DNA from: Natronolimnobius baerhuensis
Lineage (GTDB): Archaea > Halobacteriota > Halobacteria > Halobacteriales > Natrialbaceae
Direction of reading: 5' to 3'
Assembly (NCBI RefSeq): GCF_002177135.1
Contig: NZ_MWPH01000002.1
Location: 620,001-684,000, forward strand
Length of the DNA stretch: 64,000 nt
Below are positions 42,905 to 52,292 of this stretch, in pieces (positions within the stretch are counted from its first letter, which is position 1; each line of letters starts with the position of its first letter). The position numbers and the translations under genes were made by a program. The notes below the pieces were generated by a model, which searched no databases, had not been told where the DNA came from, and saw nothing but the letters and a program-made list of their open reading frames with translations.

Positions 42905-45900
42905 CAGCAGGCACCTCTTCACTACTCAAATCGATCCCGGTGACCGCGCTCACGTTGTCCTGTTGCATCGTGACACCGATAGCGCGCTGGGAGCGATCAA
43001 GCATCGCTGAACGGTGTGACACCACGACGAACTGGGCCTGCCCTGCGAGTTCTTCGACCATCTCACCGATTCGCTCGGCGTTGACCGCATCGAGGAACGC
43101 ATCGACCTCATCCAGTGCGTAAAACGGCGCTGGGTTGTGGCGCTGAATCCCGAAAATGAACGCCAGCGCGGTCAGTGACTTCTCCCCGCCGGACATCGCA
43201 TCGAGGCGCTGAATCGGCTTATCGCCTGGTTGGGCCTTCATCGTCAGCCCGCCGTCAAATGGATCGTCCTCGTTTTCCAAGTGCAACGTCCCGGTCCCCT
43301 CCGACAGCTTCTCGAAGATCTCGGTGAAGTGCGACGAAATCTCCTCGTAGGCGTCCATAAACGTCTGTTTCTTCTGGGTTTCGTACTGTTCGATCCGGTC
43401 GCGGATCCCCTCGGCTTCCTCGACGAGTGTCGCCTTGCCCTCCTCTAACTCCTCGAGATCCTCGCGAACCTCGTCGTACTCATCGATTGCGAGCATGTTG
43501 ACCGGCTCCATCGCCTCCATATCCGCAGTGAGCAGGTCGATCATCTCGAGGACGGTCTCGTGATCCGGGACGTCTTCGGGGTCGTAGTCGCCGACTTCAG
43601 ATTCGAGACCCTCGATCTCCCACTCTAAGTCCTGCGCTCGCTCGCGTTTGGTCTCGAGTTTACTCTCGACGGCGTTGACCCGTTCCTGTTGCTGGTCGCG
43701 TTTCGTCCGTGCGTCCTCGAGTTCCTCACGAAGCTCACTCCGGTCCGCTTTGAGTTCGGTGAGTTCGTCCTCGAGTTCTGCGACGGCTTCGCGTTTGTCC
43801 TCAAGATCGGCTTCTTTGTCCTCGATAGCCGCCTCACATTCCTCGATGCGGTCTTCATGTTCGGCCGTCTTGTTCTGGGCGTCCTCGATATCGTCGTGGA
43901 GGCTGTCGACCGCGTCCTCGGCGTACTCCTTCTCGAGTTCGAGTTCGTTGAGTGTGCCGTCGAGGTCATCGATTTTGTTGTCGCGCTCGTCAATCTCGTG
44001 CTGAAGGTCCTCGATCTGTGCCGTCAATTCCGGAATCTTCGAATCCGCGAGTTCGGACTCAAGGTCGTCGATATCGGCTTCGATCTCCTCGATGACGGCG
44101 GTTTTCTCGTTGATCTCGCTCGAAATCGTGTTCATCCGGTCGTCGACGGATTCGCGGTCGTCCTCTAACTCCTCGAGTTCGTCCTCGAGTGTCTCGATTT
44201 CGTCCTCGATGGAGTCGCGCTTGGTCTCGAGGCTCTCGATCTCGCTTTCGATGGAGCGCACCTCGTCGGCGGCGTCCGTTTTGCGGTCTCGAGCGTCGTC
44301 GAGTCGGCCCTCGACATCGCGCAGGTCATCGCGCAGCGACGCGCGTTCGTCCTGTAACTCGGTGATCTGTTTCGCGACGCGCTCGAGTTGGCCCTCGCCG
44401 CCGCCGGTAAAGGAATAACGCGAGCCGCCACCGGAGCCGCCGGTCATCGCCCCGCTCTTTTCGACGAGGTCGCCATCGAGGGTGACCATCCGGTAGTCGC
44501 CCATGTACGAGCGGGCGGTCTCGATGTCTTCGACGACGAGCGTGTCGCCGAGCACGTACGAGAAGACCTCGTCGTACTGGCTGTCAAAATCGACCAGATT
44601 GTACGCGAAGTCGACGACGCCCGGATCGGTCGGCGCATTCGGGAGCCGACGCTTGTGCATGTCCGTCATCGGCAGGAACGTCGCCCGGCCCGCGTTGCGC
44701 GATTTAAGGTGGTCGATACACTGTTGTCCGATCACGTCGTCGGAGACGACCACGTTCGCGAGCCGGCCACCCGCTGCCGTCTCACAGGCAACGGCGTACT
44801 CGCCCGGAACCGTCCCGAGTTGGGCGACTGCGCCGTGAACGCCGTCGATTCCTGAATTGAGAATCGTCGTCACCGCCCGGCCAAAGGAGGAATCGCCGCT
44901 CTCGCCTGCGTTCGCCTCGAGTTCGGCGTACTCCTGTTGTTTTGCCTGAATTTCGTCATCTAACTCGTCGACATCCGACTGGAGCCGGCGCTTCTCGCTT
45001 TTGAGGTCGTCGACGACATCCGCGATGCTCGCTTGGTTCTTTTGAGCCTTCTCGAGTTCGCGCTCGAGGTCGCTCTTGTGGTTCTCGAGGTCGGGAATCT
45101 CCTCGCGGCGCTGTTCGATGGTCGACTCTTTCTCGCTGATCTCATTTGAACGCCGCCGAGCCTCATCGAGTAGTCGATCCTGCTCGCGCTGGAGGTCGTT
45201 CTTTGCTGTTTTGGCCTCCTCTAAGTCGTCTTTCCGATCCGAAAGGTCCGCTTTGAGTTCATCGAACTCAGTGTCGACGGCGTCGATTTCGGCCTCGAGA
45301 TCCGCTTTTTCGGCCTCGCGTTCTTGAATCTCAGATTTGATTGAGGCCTTCTCGAGTTTGTGCTCGCGCATCTCGTCTGCGAGCTCGTCAATCGTCTCCT
45401 GTTTGCGGTCGATCTGGACGAACGCCTCGCGGCGCTTGGATTCGGCCTCGTCGATTGCGTCCTCGCTGGCTTCGATTTTGTCCTCGAGACGGGAGATATC
45501 GCCTTTGATCTCCTCAATTTCGCTTTTGATGCGTAGCTGTTCGTCCTCGCCTTTGCGCTCGATTTCGGCGTTTAGGTCCTCGAGGTCCTCCTGTAACCGC
45601 ACGAGTGTTCCCTGGCGTTCGTCGAGTTCGCGCTGGAGGTCCTCGAGGTCGGTCTCGAGGTCGGAAACGGCGTCTTCGGCCGCAGCGAGTTCCTCGCGTT
45701 TTTCCTCGAGTTCGCTGGCTTTCTTGTAGCCCTCGTATTCCTCTTTTTCGTCGCGCAGACGGCGATAGCGCAGTGCAGTTTGGCGCTCGTCCTCGAGTTG
45801 ACCGAGTCGGTCGCGTTTCTCCTCAATGCGGAGTGTGGCCTCGTCGATCCGTTCTTCGACGATCTCGAGTTCGCCGAATGCGTCTTCTTTTTTCGCATCG

Positions 45901-46469
45901 AACTCGGCGACGCCTGCGATTTCGTCGATAATTTCACGACGCGCATACGGCGTCATGTTGATGATTTCGGTCACGTCGCCCTGCATGACGACGTTGTAAC
46001 CTTCCGGCGTGACGCCGGCCTGTGCGAGTAAGTCCTGAATATCGGAGAGGTTGACCGAGCGGTCGTTCAGATAGTAGTAGGAGTAGTAGTTGTCTTCAGT
46101 CTGTTTGACGCGACGGCGGATACGAATTTCGTCGACGTCGCCGACGTCCTCGCTACCCGCGGCGTTGATCACCTGAGACCTGTCGAGGGTGCCATCGCTG
46201 TTGTCGAGGATGACCTCGACGATTGCTTCACGTGGACCGCCGGAATCGCTGTCGTCCTCGTGACCCGGGTTGTAGATAAGATCTGTCAGCTTCTCCGCGC
46301 GAATCCCGCGAGTTCGAGCGAGTCCAAGCGCGAAGAGAATCGAATCGATAATGTTGGACTTTCCAGAACCGTTCGGGCCGGTAACGACCGTGAAATCCTC
46401 GTAGAACGGGATCTTTGTCTTCCGACCGAAGCTCTTGAAATTGTCCAGAACGACTGCCTTAATATACAT
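42897..46469 (-). CDS. smc: chromosome segregation ATPase SMC
   Basis: This 1190-residue SMC has an N-terminal ABC half with Walker A GPNGSGKSN (about residues 32-40), a coiled coil to about 500, the hinge domain (about 510-660: SGIDGVHGAVAQLGTVPGEY, ACETAAGGRLANVVVSDDVI) with a Gly-rich patch after it (GGSGGGSRYSF), and a second coiled coil. The C-terminal half has signature MSGGEKSLTALAF and Walker B PAPFYALDEVDAFLD. Length is typical. It loops and compacts DNA together with ScpA, which is encoded immediately downstream. Confidence 0.97.
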   Translation of the reverse strand: MYIKAVVLDNFKSFGRKTKIPFYEDFTVVTGPNGSGKSNIIDSILFALGLARTRGIRAEKLTDLIYNPGHEDDSDSGGPREAIVEVILDNSDGTLDRSQVINAAGSEDVGDVDEIRIRRRVKQTEDNYYSYYYLNDRSVNLSDIQDLLAQAGVTPEGYNVVMQGDVTEIINMTPYARREIIDEIAGVAEFDAKKEDAFGELEIVEERIDEATLRIEEKRDRLGQLEDERQTALRYRRLRDEKEEYEGYKKASELEEKREELAAAEDAVSDLETDLEDLQRELDERQGTLVRLQEDLEDLNAEIERKGEDEQLRIKSEIEEIKGDISRLEDKIEASEDAIDEAESKRREAFVQIDRKQETIDELADEMREHKLEKASIKSEIQEREAEKADLEAEIDAVDTEFDELKADLSDRKDDLEEAKTAKNDLQREQDRLLDEARRRSNEISEKESTIEQRREEIPDLENHKSDLERELEKAQKNQASIADVVDDLKSEKRRLQSDVDELDDEIQAKQQEYAELEANAGESGDSSFGRAVTTILNSGIDGVHGAVAQLGTVPGEYAVACETAAGGRLANVVVSDDVIGQQCIDHLKSRNAGRATFLPMTDMHKRRLPNAPTDPGVVDFAYNLVDFDSQYDEVFSYVLGDTLVVEDIETARSYMGDYRMVTLDGDLVEKSGAMTGGSGGGSRYSFTGGGEGQLERVAKQITELQDERASLRDDLRDVEGRLDDARDRKTDAADEVRSIESEIESLETKRDSIEDEIETLEDELEELEDDRESVDDRMNTISSEINEKTAVIEEIEADIDDLESELADSKIPELTAQIEDLQHEIDERDNKIDDLDGTLNELELEKEYAEDAVDSLHDDIEDAQNKTAEHEDRIEECEAAIEDKEADLEDKREAVAELEDELTELKADRSELREELEDARTKRDQQQERVNAVESKLETKRERAQDLEWEIEGLESEVGDYDPEDVPDHETVLEMIDLLTADMEAMEPVNMLAIDEYDEVREDLEELEEGKATLVEEAEGIRDRIEQYETQKKQTFMDAYEEISSHFTEIFEKLSEGTGTLHLENEDDPFDGGLTMKAQPGDKPIQRLDAMSGGEKSLTALAFIFGIQRHNPAPFYALDEVDAFLDAVNAERIGEMVEELAGQAQFVVVSHRSAMLDRSQRAIGVTMQQDNVSAVTGIDLSSEEVPADD

Positions 46470-46545
46470 TCTCTTCTCGAGACCTCCGTTCTACGGCCGG
46501 GCTGGGGGAGAGAGATCGATACCCCGCAGTGGTCCAGCCGCGCAG

Positions 46546-46872
46546 TTATGCGACAATGATGTCGTCGCTACCTGAGTCTTCCGCTTCGTCACCAGTTGCG
46601 TCCTCCTCAGCGTCGGCGGCTGCTTTGGCTACGTCGTCGGGCGCGGCTTCCGGCGTCTCCGCAGTGGCCTCTTCGTCTGCCTGCTCACCAGCGTCGACCG
46701 TCTCCTCTTGGCGACGGCGCTCGGGCACTCGAGTAGGCGTCTCGGCATCCAGTTCTGCCTCGAGAACGCGGATGCGCTCTTTTGCCTCGATAAGCTCGTC
46801 AGTGAGACCCTCTACCGTCGACTCGAGTTCCGCGACCGTCGATTCGAGCTGCTCGACGCGATTGTTCGACAT
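46546..46872 (-). CDS. small acidic coiled-coil protein
   Basis: This 108-residue protein starts with two heptad runs (MSNNRVEQLESTVAELESTV, then EGLTDELIEAKERIRVLEAE) predicted to form a parallel coiled coil, followed by an acidic disordered tail ending DDIIVA. It lies 76 bases upstream of smc on the same strand, and the same arrangement is found in haloarchaea generally, so it may be an SMC-linked accessory (inference). ATG 46872 is preferred over one nine codons upstream. Confidence 0.72.
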   Translation of the reverse strand: MSNNRVEQLESTVAELESTVEGLTDELIEAKERIRVLEAELDAETPTRVPERRRQEETVDAGEQADEEATAETPEAAPDDVAKAAADAEEDATGDEAEDSGSDDIIVA

Positions 46873-47059
46873 ACACGCTAGCCCAGTATCCGGAACCATA
46901 AACGTACGTCAGACAATGGTATTGTTCCTGTCATTCGGAGAGTGGGTACAGCCGCGAACAATTGGCCGAAGAGACAAGCGAGCGCTGTCGGCCCTGTTCT
47001 CGTCCGCACACAGTCGACCTGTCGTTTGATGGTTGTGGATGAGGAACACACGGAAGACC

Positions 47060-49174
47060 ATGCCAGCCCACAGCGACACCGGCCTCGAGGCTGTCGACGA
47101 GGTCGTCCACGAACCCGACCGCGAGTTCGTCGAGTCGGCGAACGTCGCCGACTTCATGCAAAAATACGACATCGACGACTACGACGAGTTAATCGAGCGA
47201 ACGACGGGCGAGGTGGACGGCCTCGAGGCGTCGGGTGTCGACTGGTTCTGGGACGCCGTCGTCGACTATCTCGAGATTGACTTTTACGAGGCGTACGACG
47301 AGGCCCGGGACGACAGTGACGGCCCGCAGTTTACGGACTGGTATCCCGGCGGCGAACTCAACGTCGCACATAACGTCTGCGACCGCCACGCTGCCCTCGA
47401 GTCGGAACGCCGGAACGCGGTCGCGACCATCTGGGAGGGCGAAGACGGCGACGTTCGAGAGATGACCTATCACGACCTCCACCGGCAGGCGAATCAGGTC
47501 GCGAACGCACTCGAGGAGCGAGGGATCGAGACGGGCGACACCGTTGGCCTCTACATGCCAATGGTGCCGGAAGTCGTCTCGATTCTCTACGGCTGTTTCA
47601 AAGTCGGCGCAATTGCGGTGCCGATCTTCTCAGGGTTTGGCGTCGACGCGGTCGCGACGCGACTTGCAGACGCCGAGTGCTCGGTTCTCTTTACAGGTGA
47701 TGGCTTCTACCGGCGTGGCGATCCCGTCTTTCTCAAGTCGACAGCGGACGAGGCAATCGCGCAGGCAGGGGACGTCGAGCACACGGTTGTCTTCGACCGA
47801 CTTGGTAGCGAGGCACGACGTGCCTCGGATCGCGAACGGGGAGGAACGACCCGTGAGCACAGCGAACACGAAATCCCCTGGAGCGACGGCCGCGACGAGT
47901 GGTGGGCCGACGCCGTCGAAACCGCCGACATCGACTACGAGACGAAATCGCTCCCCTCGAGTCAGGAGTCCATGCTGCTCTATTCGTCGGGCACCACGGG
48001 CAAACCGAAAGGAATCGTCCACACGCACGCTGGCGTGCAGGTCCAGTGTGCGAAGGAGGTCTATTTTGGGATGGATCTCAAACCCGCGGATCGGTTCTTC
48101 TGGCTTTCTGATATCGGCTGGATGATGGGGCCGTGGATGCTGATCGGGACGCACACCGTCGGCGGCACCGTCTTCATGTACGAGGGCGCGCCGGACTACC
48201 CAGAACCGGACCGCCTCTGGGCGATGATCGACCGGCACAAACTCACGCAGTTCGGCATCTCCCCAACCGCGATTCGGGCGCTCAGAAAGCACGGCGAGCG
48301 TCAAACGACGTCTGACGAGCCATCCGGCTCCGACGGAGTCGGAGAAGATCAGTGGCTCGAGGGTCACGACCTCAGCTCACTCCGCATCCTCGGCTCGACC
48401 GGCGAGCCCTGGGACCCCGAATCCTGGTGCTGGTTCTACGAGCACGTCGGCGGCGGCGAGTGCCCGATCATCAACATCTCCGGCGGCACGGAGATCTGTG
48501 GCTGTTTTCTGATGCCGATGCCCATTCAGTCACTGAAACCCTGTACGCTCGGCGGGCCGGGACTCGGCATGGACATCGACATCGTCGACGCCGCGGGGGA
48601 GTCCGTCGAAGACGACCACGAGCGCGGCTTTCTGGTCGCTCGAGATTCCTGCCCCTCGATGACCAAGAGCCTGTGGTCGGGCGACGAGCGCTATCTCGAG
48701 GAGTACTGGTCGACCTGGGACGGGCTGTGGGACCACGGTGACTGGGCGCAGAAAGACGAGGATGGCTTCTGGTTCCTCCACGGCCGCGCCGACGACGCGC
48801 TGAACGTCGCCGGACGCAAAGTCGGCCCCGCAGAGGTCGAAGGGGCACTCATCGACCACGACGCGGTCAATCAGGCCGCTGCCATCGGCGCACCGGACGA
48901 GACGACCGGTACCGCAGTCGTCGCATACGTCATTCTCGAGGACGAGCGCGCGGAATCCGACGACTTGCGAGCCGAATTGCGCGAGCAGGTCGGCGCAGAG
49001 TTAGGCAAGCCGTTCCGCCCACGCGAGATCCTGTTCGTCGATGCGTTCCCGAAAACACAGTCCGGGAAGATAGTCCGTCGCGCACTCGAGGCCACGTACA
49101 CGGGCGAGGCCCTCGGCGATGTGAGCAGTATCGAAAATCCGGACGTGCTCGACAAACTCGAGGACGCGCGATAA
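47060..49174 (+). CDS. acyl-CoA synthetase (acetyl-CoA synthetase-like)
   Basis: This 704-residue AMP-forming enzyme has an N-terminal acetyl-CoA-synthetase-type domain (about 25-110, VDWFWDAVVDYLEIDFYEAY). The AMP-binding P-loop is LLYSSGTTGKPKGIVHTHAG, the adenine motif is SGGTEICGCF, and the C-terminal domain has the catalytic lysine in PKTQSGKIVRR. It activates acetate, propionate or another short acid. A region about 225-300 is less conserved and charged. ATG 47060 follows a longer frame; it starts the conserved part. It is monocistronic. Confidence 0.88.
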   Translation: MPAHSDTGLEAVDEVVHEPDREFVESANVADFMQKYDIDDYDELIERTTGEVDGLEASGVDWFWDAVVDYLEIDFYEAYDEARDDSDGPQFTDWYPGGELNVAHNVCDRHAALESERRNAVATIWEGEDGDVREMTYHDLHRQANQVANALEERGIETGDTVGLYMPMVPEVVSILYGCFKVGAIAVPIFSGFGVDAVATRLADAECSVLFTGDGFYRRGDPVFLKSTADEAIAQAGDVEHTVVFDRLGSEARRASDRERGGTTREHSEHEIPWSDGRDEWWADAVETADIDYETKSLPSSQESMLLYSSGTTGKPKGIVHTHAGVQVQCAKEVYFGMDLKPADRFFWLSDIGWMMGPWMLIGTHTVGGTVFMYEGAPDYPEPDRLWAMIDRHKLTQFGISPTAIRALRKHGERQTTSDEPSGSDGVGEDQWLEGHDLSSLRILGSTGEPWDPESWCWFYEHVGGGECPIINISGGTEICGCFLMPMPIQSLKPCTLGGPGLGMDIDIVDAAGESVEDDHERGFLVARDSCPSMTKSLWSGDERYLEEYWSTWDGLWDHGDWAQKDEDGFWFLHGRADDALNVAGRKVGPAEVEGALIDHDAVNQAAAIGAPDETTGTAVVAYVILEDERAESDDLRAELREQVGAELGKPFRPREILFVDAFPKTQSGKIVRRALEATYTGEALGDVSSIENPDVLDKLEDAR

Positions 49175-49242
49175 GACACTCGTGTCTCTGCTCGAGAGTC
49201 TGGATGCGAGATGACGCCGAACGCAGCGATGGATCGCCGCTC

Positions 49243-50304
49243 TCATGGCGACCAGAGGCCCACCTCGAGATCGAGGAGCGTTACGACGATCACGTGCGGG
49301 AGCGTCAGGACCGCGATGCCGACGAGGTAGATCCCCATCACGTCCGCGAGCGTCGCTGGCGTCGCCGGAATCGAGAATCCGAGCGCGACGAAGACGAGCA
49401 CTGCGCCAGCGGTTAACGGCGCAGCATCCCTCGCGAACCGGCCAAACGCGACCGGCAGATCCCGCCGTGCTACCGCTCCCCGTGCGTGGTCGTCAAGCAG
49501 CATCGCCCGGACCACATGCCTGAGCGAGTGCCACAGCGCGAAGTAGCAACCGATTGCGAGAAGCGGTGGCACGACGGCGAAATACGCGAGCAGGGCGAGC
49601 GTCTCGACCGCGTCGATCACCCACGGGCCGCGGTCGTCTGCGACGAGAAACCCGTTCGCGAGCGTAAAGACAACCAAAGTACCAAATCCGACGGCGACGG
49701 CGAGACGCGTCGTCGTCGCAAAAATCGGGTCCAGTGCCGCCGCGGCTGCGGGATCGAACAAGTCAATCAGCGCGCTGGCAACGAACGCGTACTCCGCGGG
49801 AAACGCGATTAGTGGGACCAACATTGGGAGACCACCCCGGACGAGTGCGGTCAGGATGCGCATGGATCGCGTCTCGAGGTGGGAAGCACTCGCGAGTTCG
49901 ACTAACGTGTAGACATCACCCTGTCCCCAGTGAGCGAGCGTGATACCGATGAAGATCGTGAACGCGACGGCCGGAGCGAGAAACCAAACCGCGGCGTACA
50001 ACGATCCGACGACGAGGTAGAGAACGCCAACGAACGCCAGGTCACCGCGGGTAACCCGCTCGCCCCGGGCGCGGGGGAGGACGAGGTGGTCGACGGCACC
50101 GTGGGGGACTCCGAGAATGAGGATGCTCGCTGCCAGCGGGAGCAACTGGAGTGATCGCGGCAGGGATCCGGTGAGGGCGGTGACAGCTACGCCACCGCCG
50201 ATGGCGAGCGCTCCACCGACAACGGTAATCCTCGCTGCGAGCGCTTGCGAGCCAGTTGGCTCGGTCGGAGTGCCGGATCGAACGCCAGTCGACTCGTCAG
50301 CCAT
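49243..50304 (-). CDS. blh: Brp/Blh family beta-carotene 15,15'-dioxygenase
   Basis: This 353-residue membrane enzyme cleaves beta-carotene into two retinals, the chromophore of microbial rhodopsins. It has about eight hydrophobic helices and the family's histidine motifs ILGVPHGAVDHLVLPRARG, TLAHWGQGDVYTL and ALWHSLRHVVRAM. It is the third gene of the hop-crtY-blh cluster and overlaps the crtY stop by 8 bases, so it is translated together with it. Confidence 0.9.
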   Translation of the reverse strand: MADESTGVRSGTPTEPTGSQALAARITVVGGALAIGGGVAVTALTGSLPRSLQLLPLAASILILGVPHGAVDHLVLPRARGERVTRGDLAFVGVLYLVVGSLYAAVWFLAPAVAFTIFIGITLAHWGQGDVYTLVELASASHLETRSMRILTALVRGGLPMLVPLIAFPAEYAFVASALIDLFDPAAAAALDPIFATTTRLAVAVGFGTLVVFTLANGFLVADDRGPWVIDAVETLALLAYFAVVPPLLAIGCYFALWHSLRHVVRAMLLDDHARGAVARRDLPVAFGRFARDAAPLTAGAVLVFVALGFSIPATPATLADVMGIYLVGIAVLTLPHVIVVTLLDLEVGLWSP

Positions 50305-51088
50305 CAGTTGAGTGAGCGATGAATCGGTTTAGGAGACGACGCACCGTCGGCACTGCAGCGAGTTCGCCACGTCGGTCGAGCACCCAAACATACAGGACGA
50401 GCCCTTGCACGACGAACACGTTCGCCACGAGGAAAAACAGCGCTTCCTCGAGCGGGAGGCCGGCGAGTCCGATCCCGATTGTGTGCGCGTCAGAGATCAT
50501 CCAGATTCCGAGCGAGATGGCGATCCAGTCGGCGACCCACAGGTAGAGAGTCGGGATGCCAACCGCGAGCAGTACCTGCCGGCGCTCCCGGAGGAGATAG
50601 GTGAGACCAAACCCCCACTGAATCGCGAGAATCGGGCCAGCCCAGAAGAGGATTGAGCCGAGGTAGAACGTCGCCGTCGTTCCCAGCAGCACCCACCCGG
50701 CGGCGCAGATCCCTAGCCCGGCCAGCACGCCGGCGATCCGATGGCTCGCGGGAAGCCGAAGTGACATATCGGAGACCTCCAGAAACTGGAACAGCCAGCA
50801 CGCCGTCAGCGTTGTCTGGAGGATGAAAAAGAGGTACTCCTCGAGCGGCGTGTGCCAGATCGTCGCGAGAACGGCCCCCTCGCCGTACCACCAGACGCCT
50901 TCGGGGACCATGGCGTTCGTCCAGGGGGTGGTGTAGGCGACTGCAAGGAAGACGAGAATAACAAGCCCGGAGGCTGCCCCGCGGTCCCACCGCGCCCGGT
51001 TGCGCCGAATTGCTAGCCAGCCGAGGACGAGGATCGGCGGTATGGTGAACACGAGGTGAAACTGCAGGTACGTCAACAGGGGCGTCAT
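50297..51088 (-). CDS. crtY: lycopene cyclase (heterodimeric-type fused, CrtY/CarR-like)
   Basis: This 263-residue membrane protein has seven hydrophobic segments and two related halves, each with the lycopene-cyclase-domain motif: PLEEYLFFILQTTLT (about residue 85) and PLEEALFFLVANVF (about 210). These correspond to the c and d subunits fused, as in Halobacterium CrtY. It converts lycopene to beta-carotene, precursor of retinal. The start ATG 51088 (MTPLLTYLQFHLVFTIPPIL) lies 66 bases after hop. Confidence 0.9.
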   Translation of the reverse strand: MTPLLTYLQFHLVFTIPPILVLGWLAIRRNRARWDRGAASGLVILVFLAVAYTTPWTNAMVPEGVWWYGEGAVLATIWHTPLEEYLFFILQTTLTACWLFQFLEVSDMSLRLPASHRIAGVLAGLGICAAGWVLLGTTATFYLGSILFWAGPILAIQWGFGLTYLLRERRQVLLAVGIPTLYLWVADWIAISLGIWMISDAHTIGIGLAGLPLEEALFFLVANVFVVQGLVLYVWVLDRRGELAAVPTVRRLLNRFIAHSTDG

Positions 51089-51154
51089 CGTCGGAAACTG
51101 ATGGTAGAACTGGTAACAGAACACTCCCACACGAGTACAAGGTCACAGTCCCTA

Positions 51155-52009
51155 TCAGTCATCGGCGGGGACACCAACGCCCCTCAGCGTGGAGCCGTAG
51201 TCGGCGTCGGCGGTGATCGTGTCGGGTTCGTTGACGGCGTACAGCACGATCAGCACGGTGACGATGTACTTCGTGATGATGTCCAACACGCTGTAGCCCC
51301 AGGAGGTCATCCAGACCTCGAGTAGGGCAAAGCCCTCGACGCCGAGCGCCCAGAGGACTGGGTAGCCGAACCAGCCGACGACGGTGAGTATCTTCAGCGT
51401 GTTAAACAGGTCCGCGGTCCCGGTCCGTTCAGATTCGCGGCTCCAGTCAACCATGATGACGTAGACGATCACCAGGAAGAAACTCGTACTGAGCACGAAC
51501 CACCACCAGCGCATGAGGTACGAGGACGTGGTCAGTGCCGCAGCGAGGCCGGTGACACACATCGCGATTGTCATCGCGACCGTCGTCGTGATCTTCGTCA
51601 AATTCGAGCCAGCGATCATTCCGAGGACAATCAGGATGAACGGCGTCGAGAACGCCCAAGTGAGGTACCGACCCCACATCGTGAGTACTTCATCGCCCGC
51701 GAGAGGATGCCCGGTGGGCATCTCGACGAAACTCAACGTCAGCCCCGACATGAGGCCCGTGTAACTCGAGATCGAGACCACCGAGATCAGCATCGTTGCA
51801 ACGATAATCAGTTTCGCGCGTGGGTCAGTAACCCCCCGGGCCATCGCGACAATAAAAAGAATCGTCAGGCCCGCAAGGGCGATATTCGACACAAACGAGA
51901 GCGTGAGTAGCGTATCGTCAAGCACGAACTCGAAGATCTCTCGCTGGGTTTCGGGTGTCTGCATCAAACTGTCCTGTCCGGTCGCTGCCAGTAAACTGAT
52001 CGTATTCAT
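51155..52009 (-). CDS. hop: halorhodopsin (light-driven chloride pump)
   Basis: This 284-residue seven-helix retinal protein carries the halorhodopsin helix C motif RYLTWAFSTPF: Thr and Ser where proton pumps have Asp and Thr, and no Asp at the proton-donor position (Val there). The extracellular loop EMPTGHPLAG and the Schiff-base lysine in SWGYSVLDIITKYI are as in halorhodopsins. It pumps chloride inward under light. ATG 52009 aligns with Natronomonas halorhodopsin; an upstream in-frame ATG (52057) would add 16 residues and has a TGTATTCGC box about 29 bases before it. It leads a cluster with crtY and blh. Confidence 0.93.
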   Translation of the reverse strand: MNTISLLAATGQDSLMQTPETQREIFEFVLDDTLLTLSFVSNIALAGLTILFIVAMARGVTDPRAKLIIVATMLISVVSISSYTGLMSGLTLSFVEMPTGHPLAGDEVLTMWGRYLTWAFSTPFILIVLGMIAGSNLTKITTTVAMTIAMCVTGLAAALTTSSYLMRWWWFVLSTSFFLVIVYVIMVDWSRESERTGTADLFNTLKILTVVGWFGYPVLWALGVEGFALLEVWMTSWGYSVLDIITKYIVTVLIVLYAVNEPDTITADADYGSTLRGVGVPADD

Positions 52010-52292
52010 GAGTTCGTTGTCAGATTGGGGACCCAACCGACCAGAACAACGTTCCATACTGGTAAGGTATCGTCACCAGCGAATACAGGGATCGCGATCA
52101 GATATGTGGACTCGAATGGGGGGAGACAGGGGCATCAGCCGTCCCCGCACCATCGCTTCTTTCACCTGGGAACATGAGGAAAGGGCTGCACAACAGCAGG
52201 CTGAGCGGATGCAGTCATGAGGGCCAAACTGAGTTGCAAGTCTCGCGCTCGTCCCGTTACGTTTTACCCCCACCAGCCCGAATCGTGGTGCA
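52010..52292. promoter_or_regulatory. divergent promoter region of hop and gatB
   Basis: This 283-base gap separates divergent hop and gatB. On the plus strand CGTTTTACC (around 52259-52267) lies about 26-34 bases before the gatB ATG and is a good leaderless promoter. On the minus strand only weak TATA-like sequence is seen before hop; an imperfect GATACC/GGTATC pair is near 52065-52072. I see no gene in it. Confidence 0.4.
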
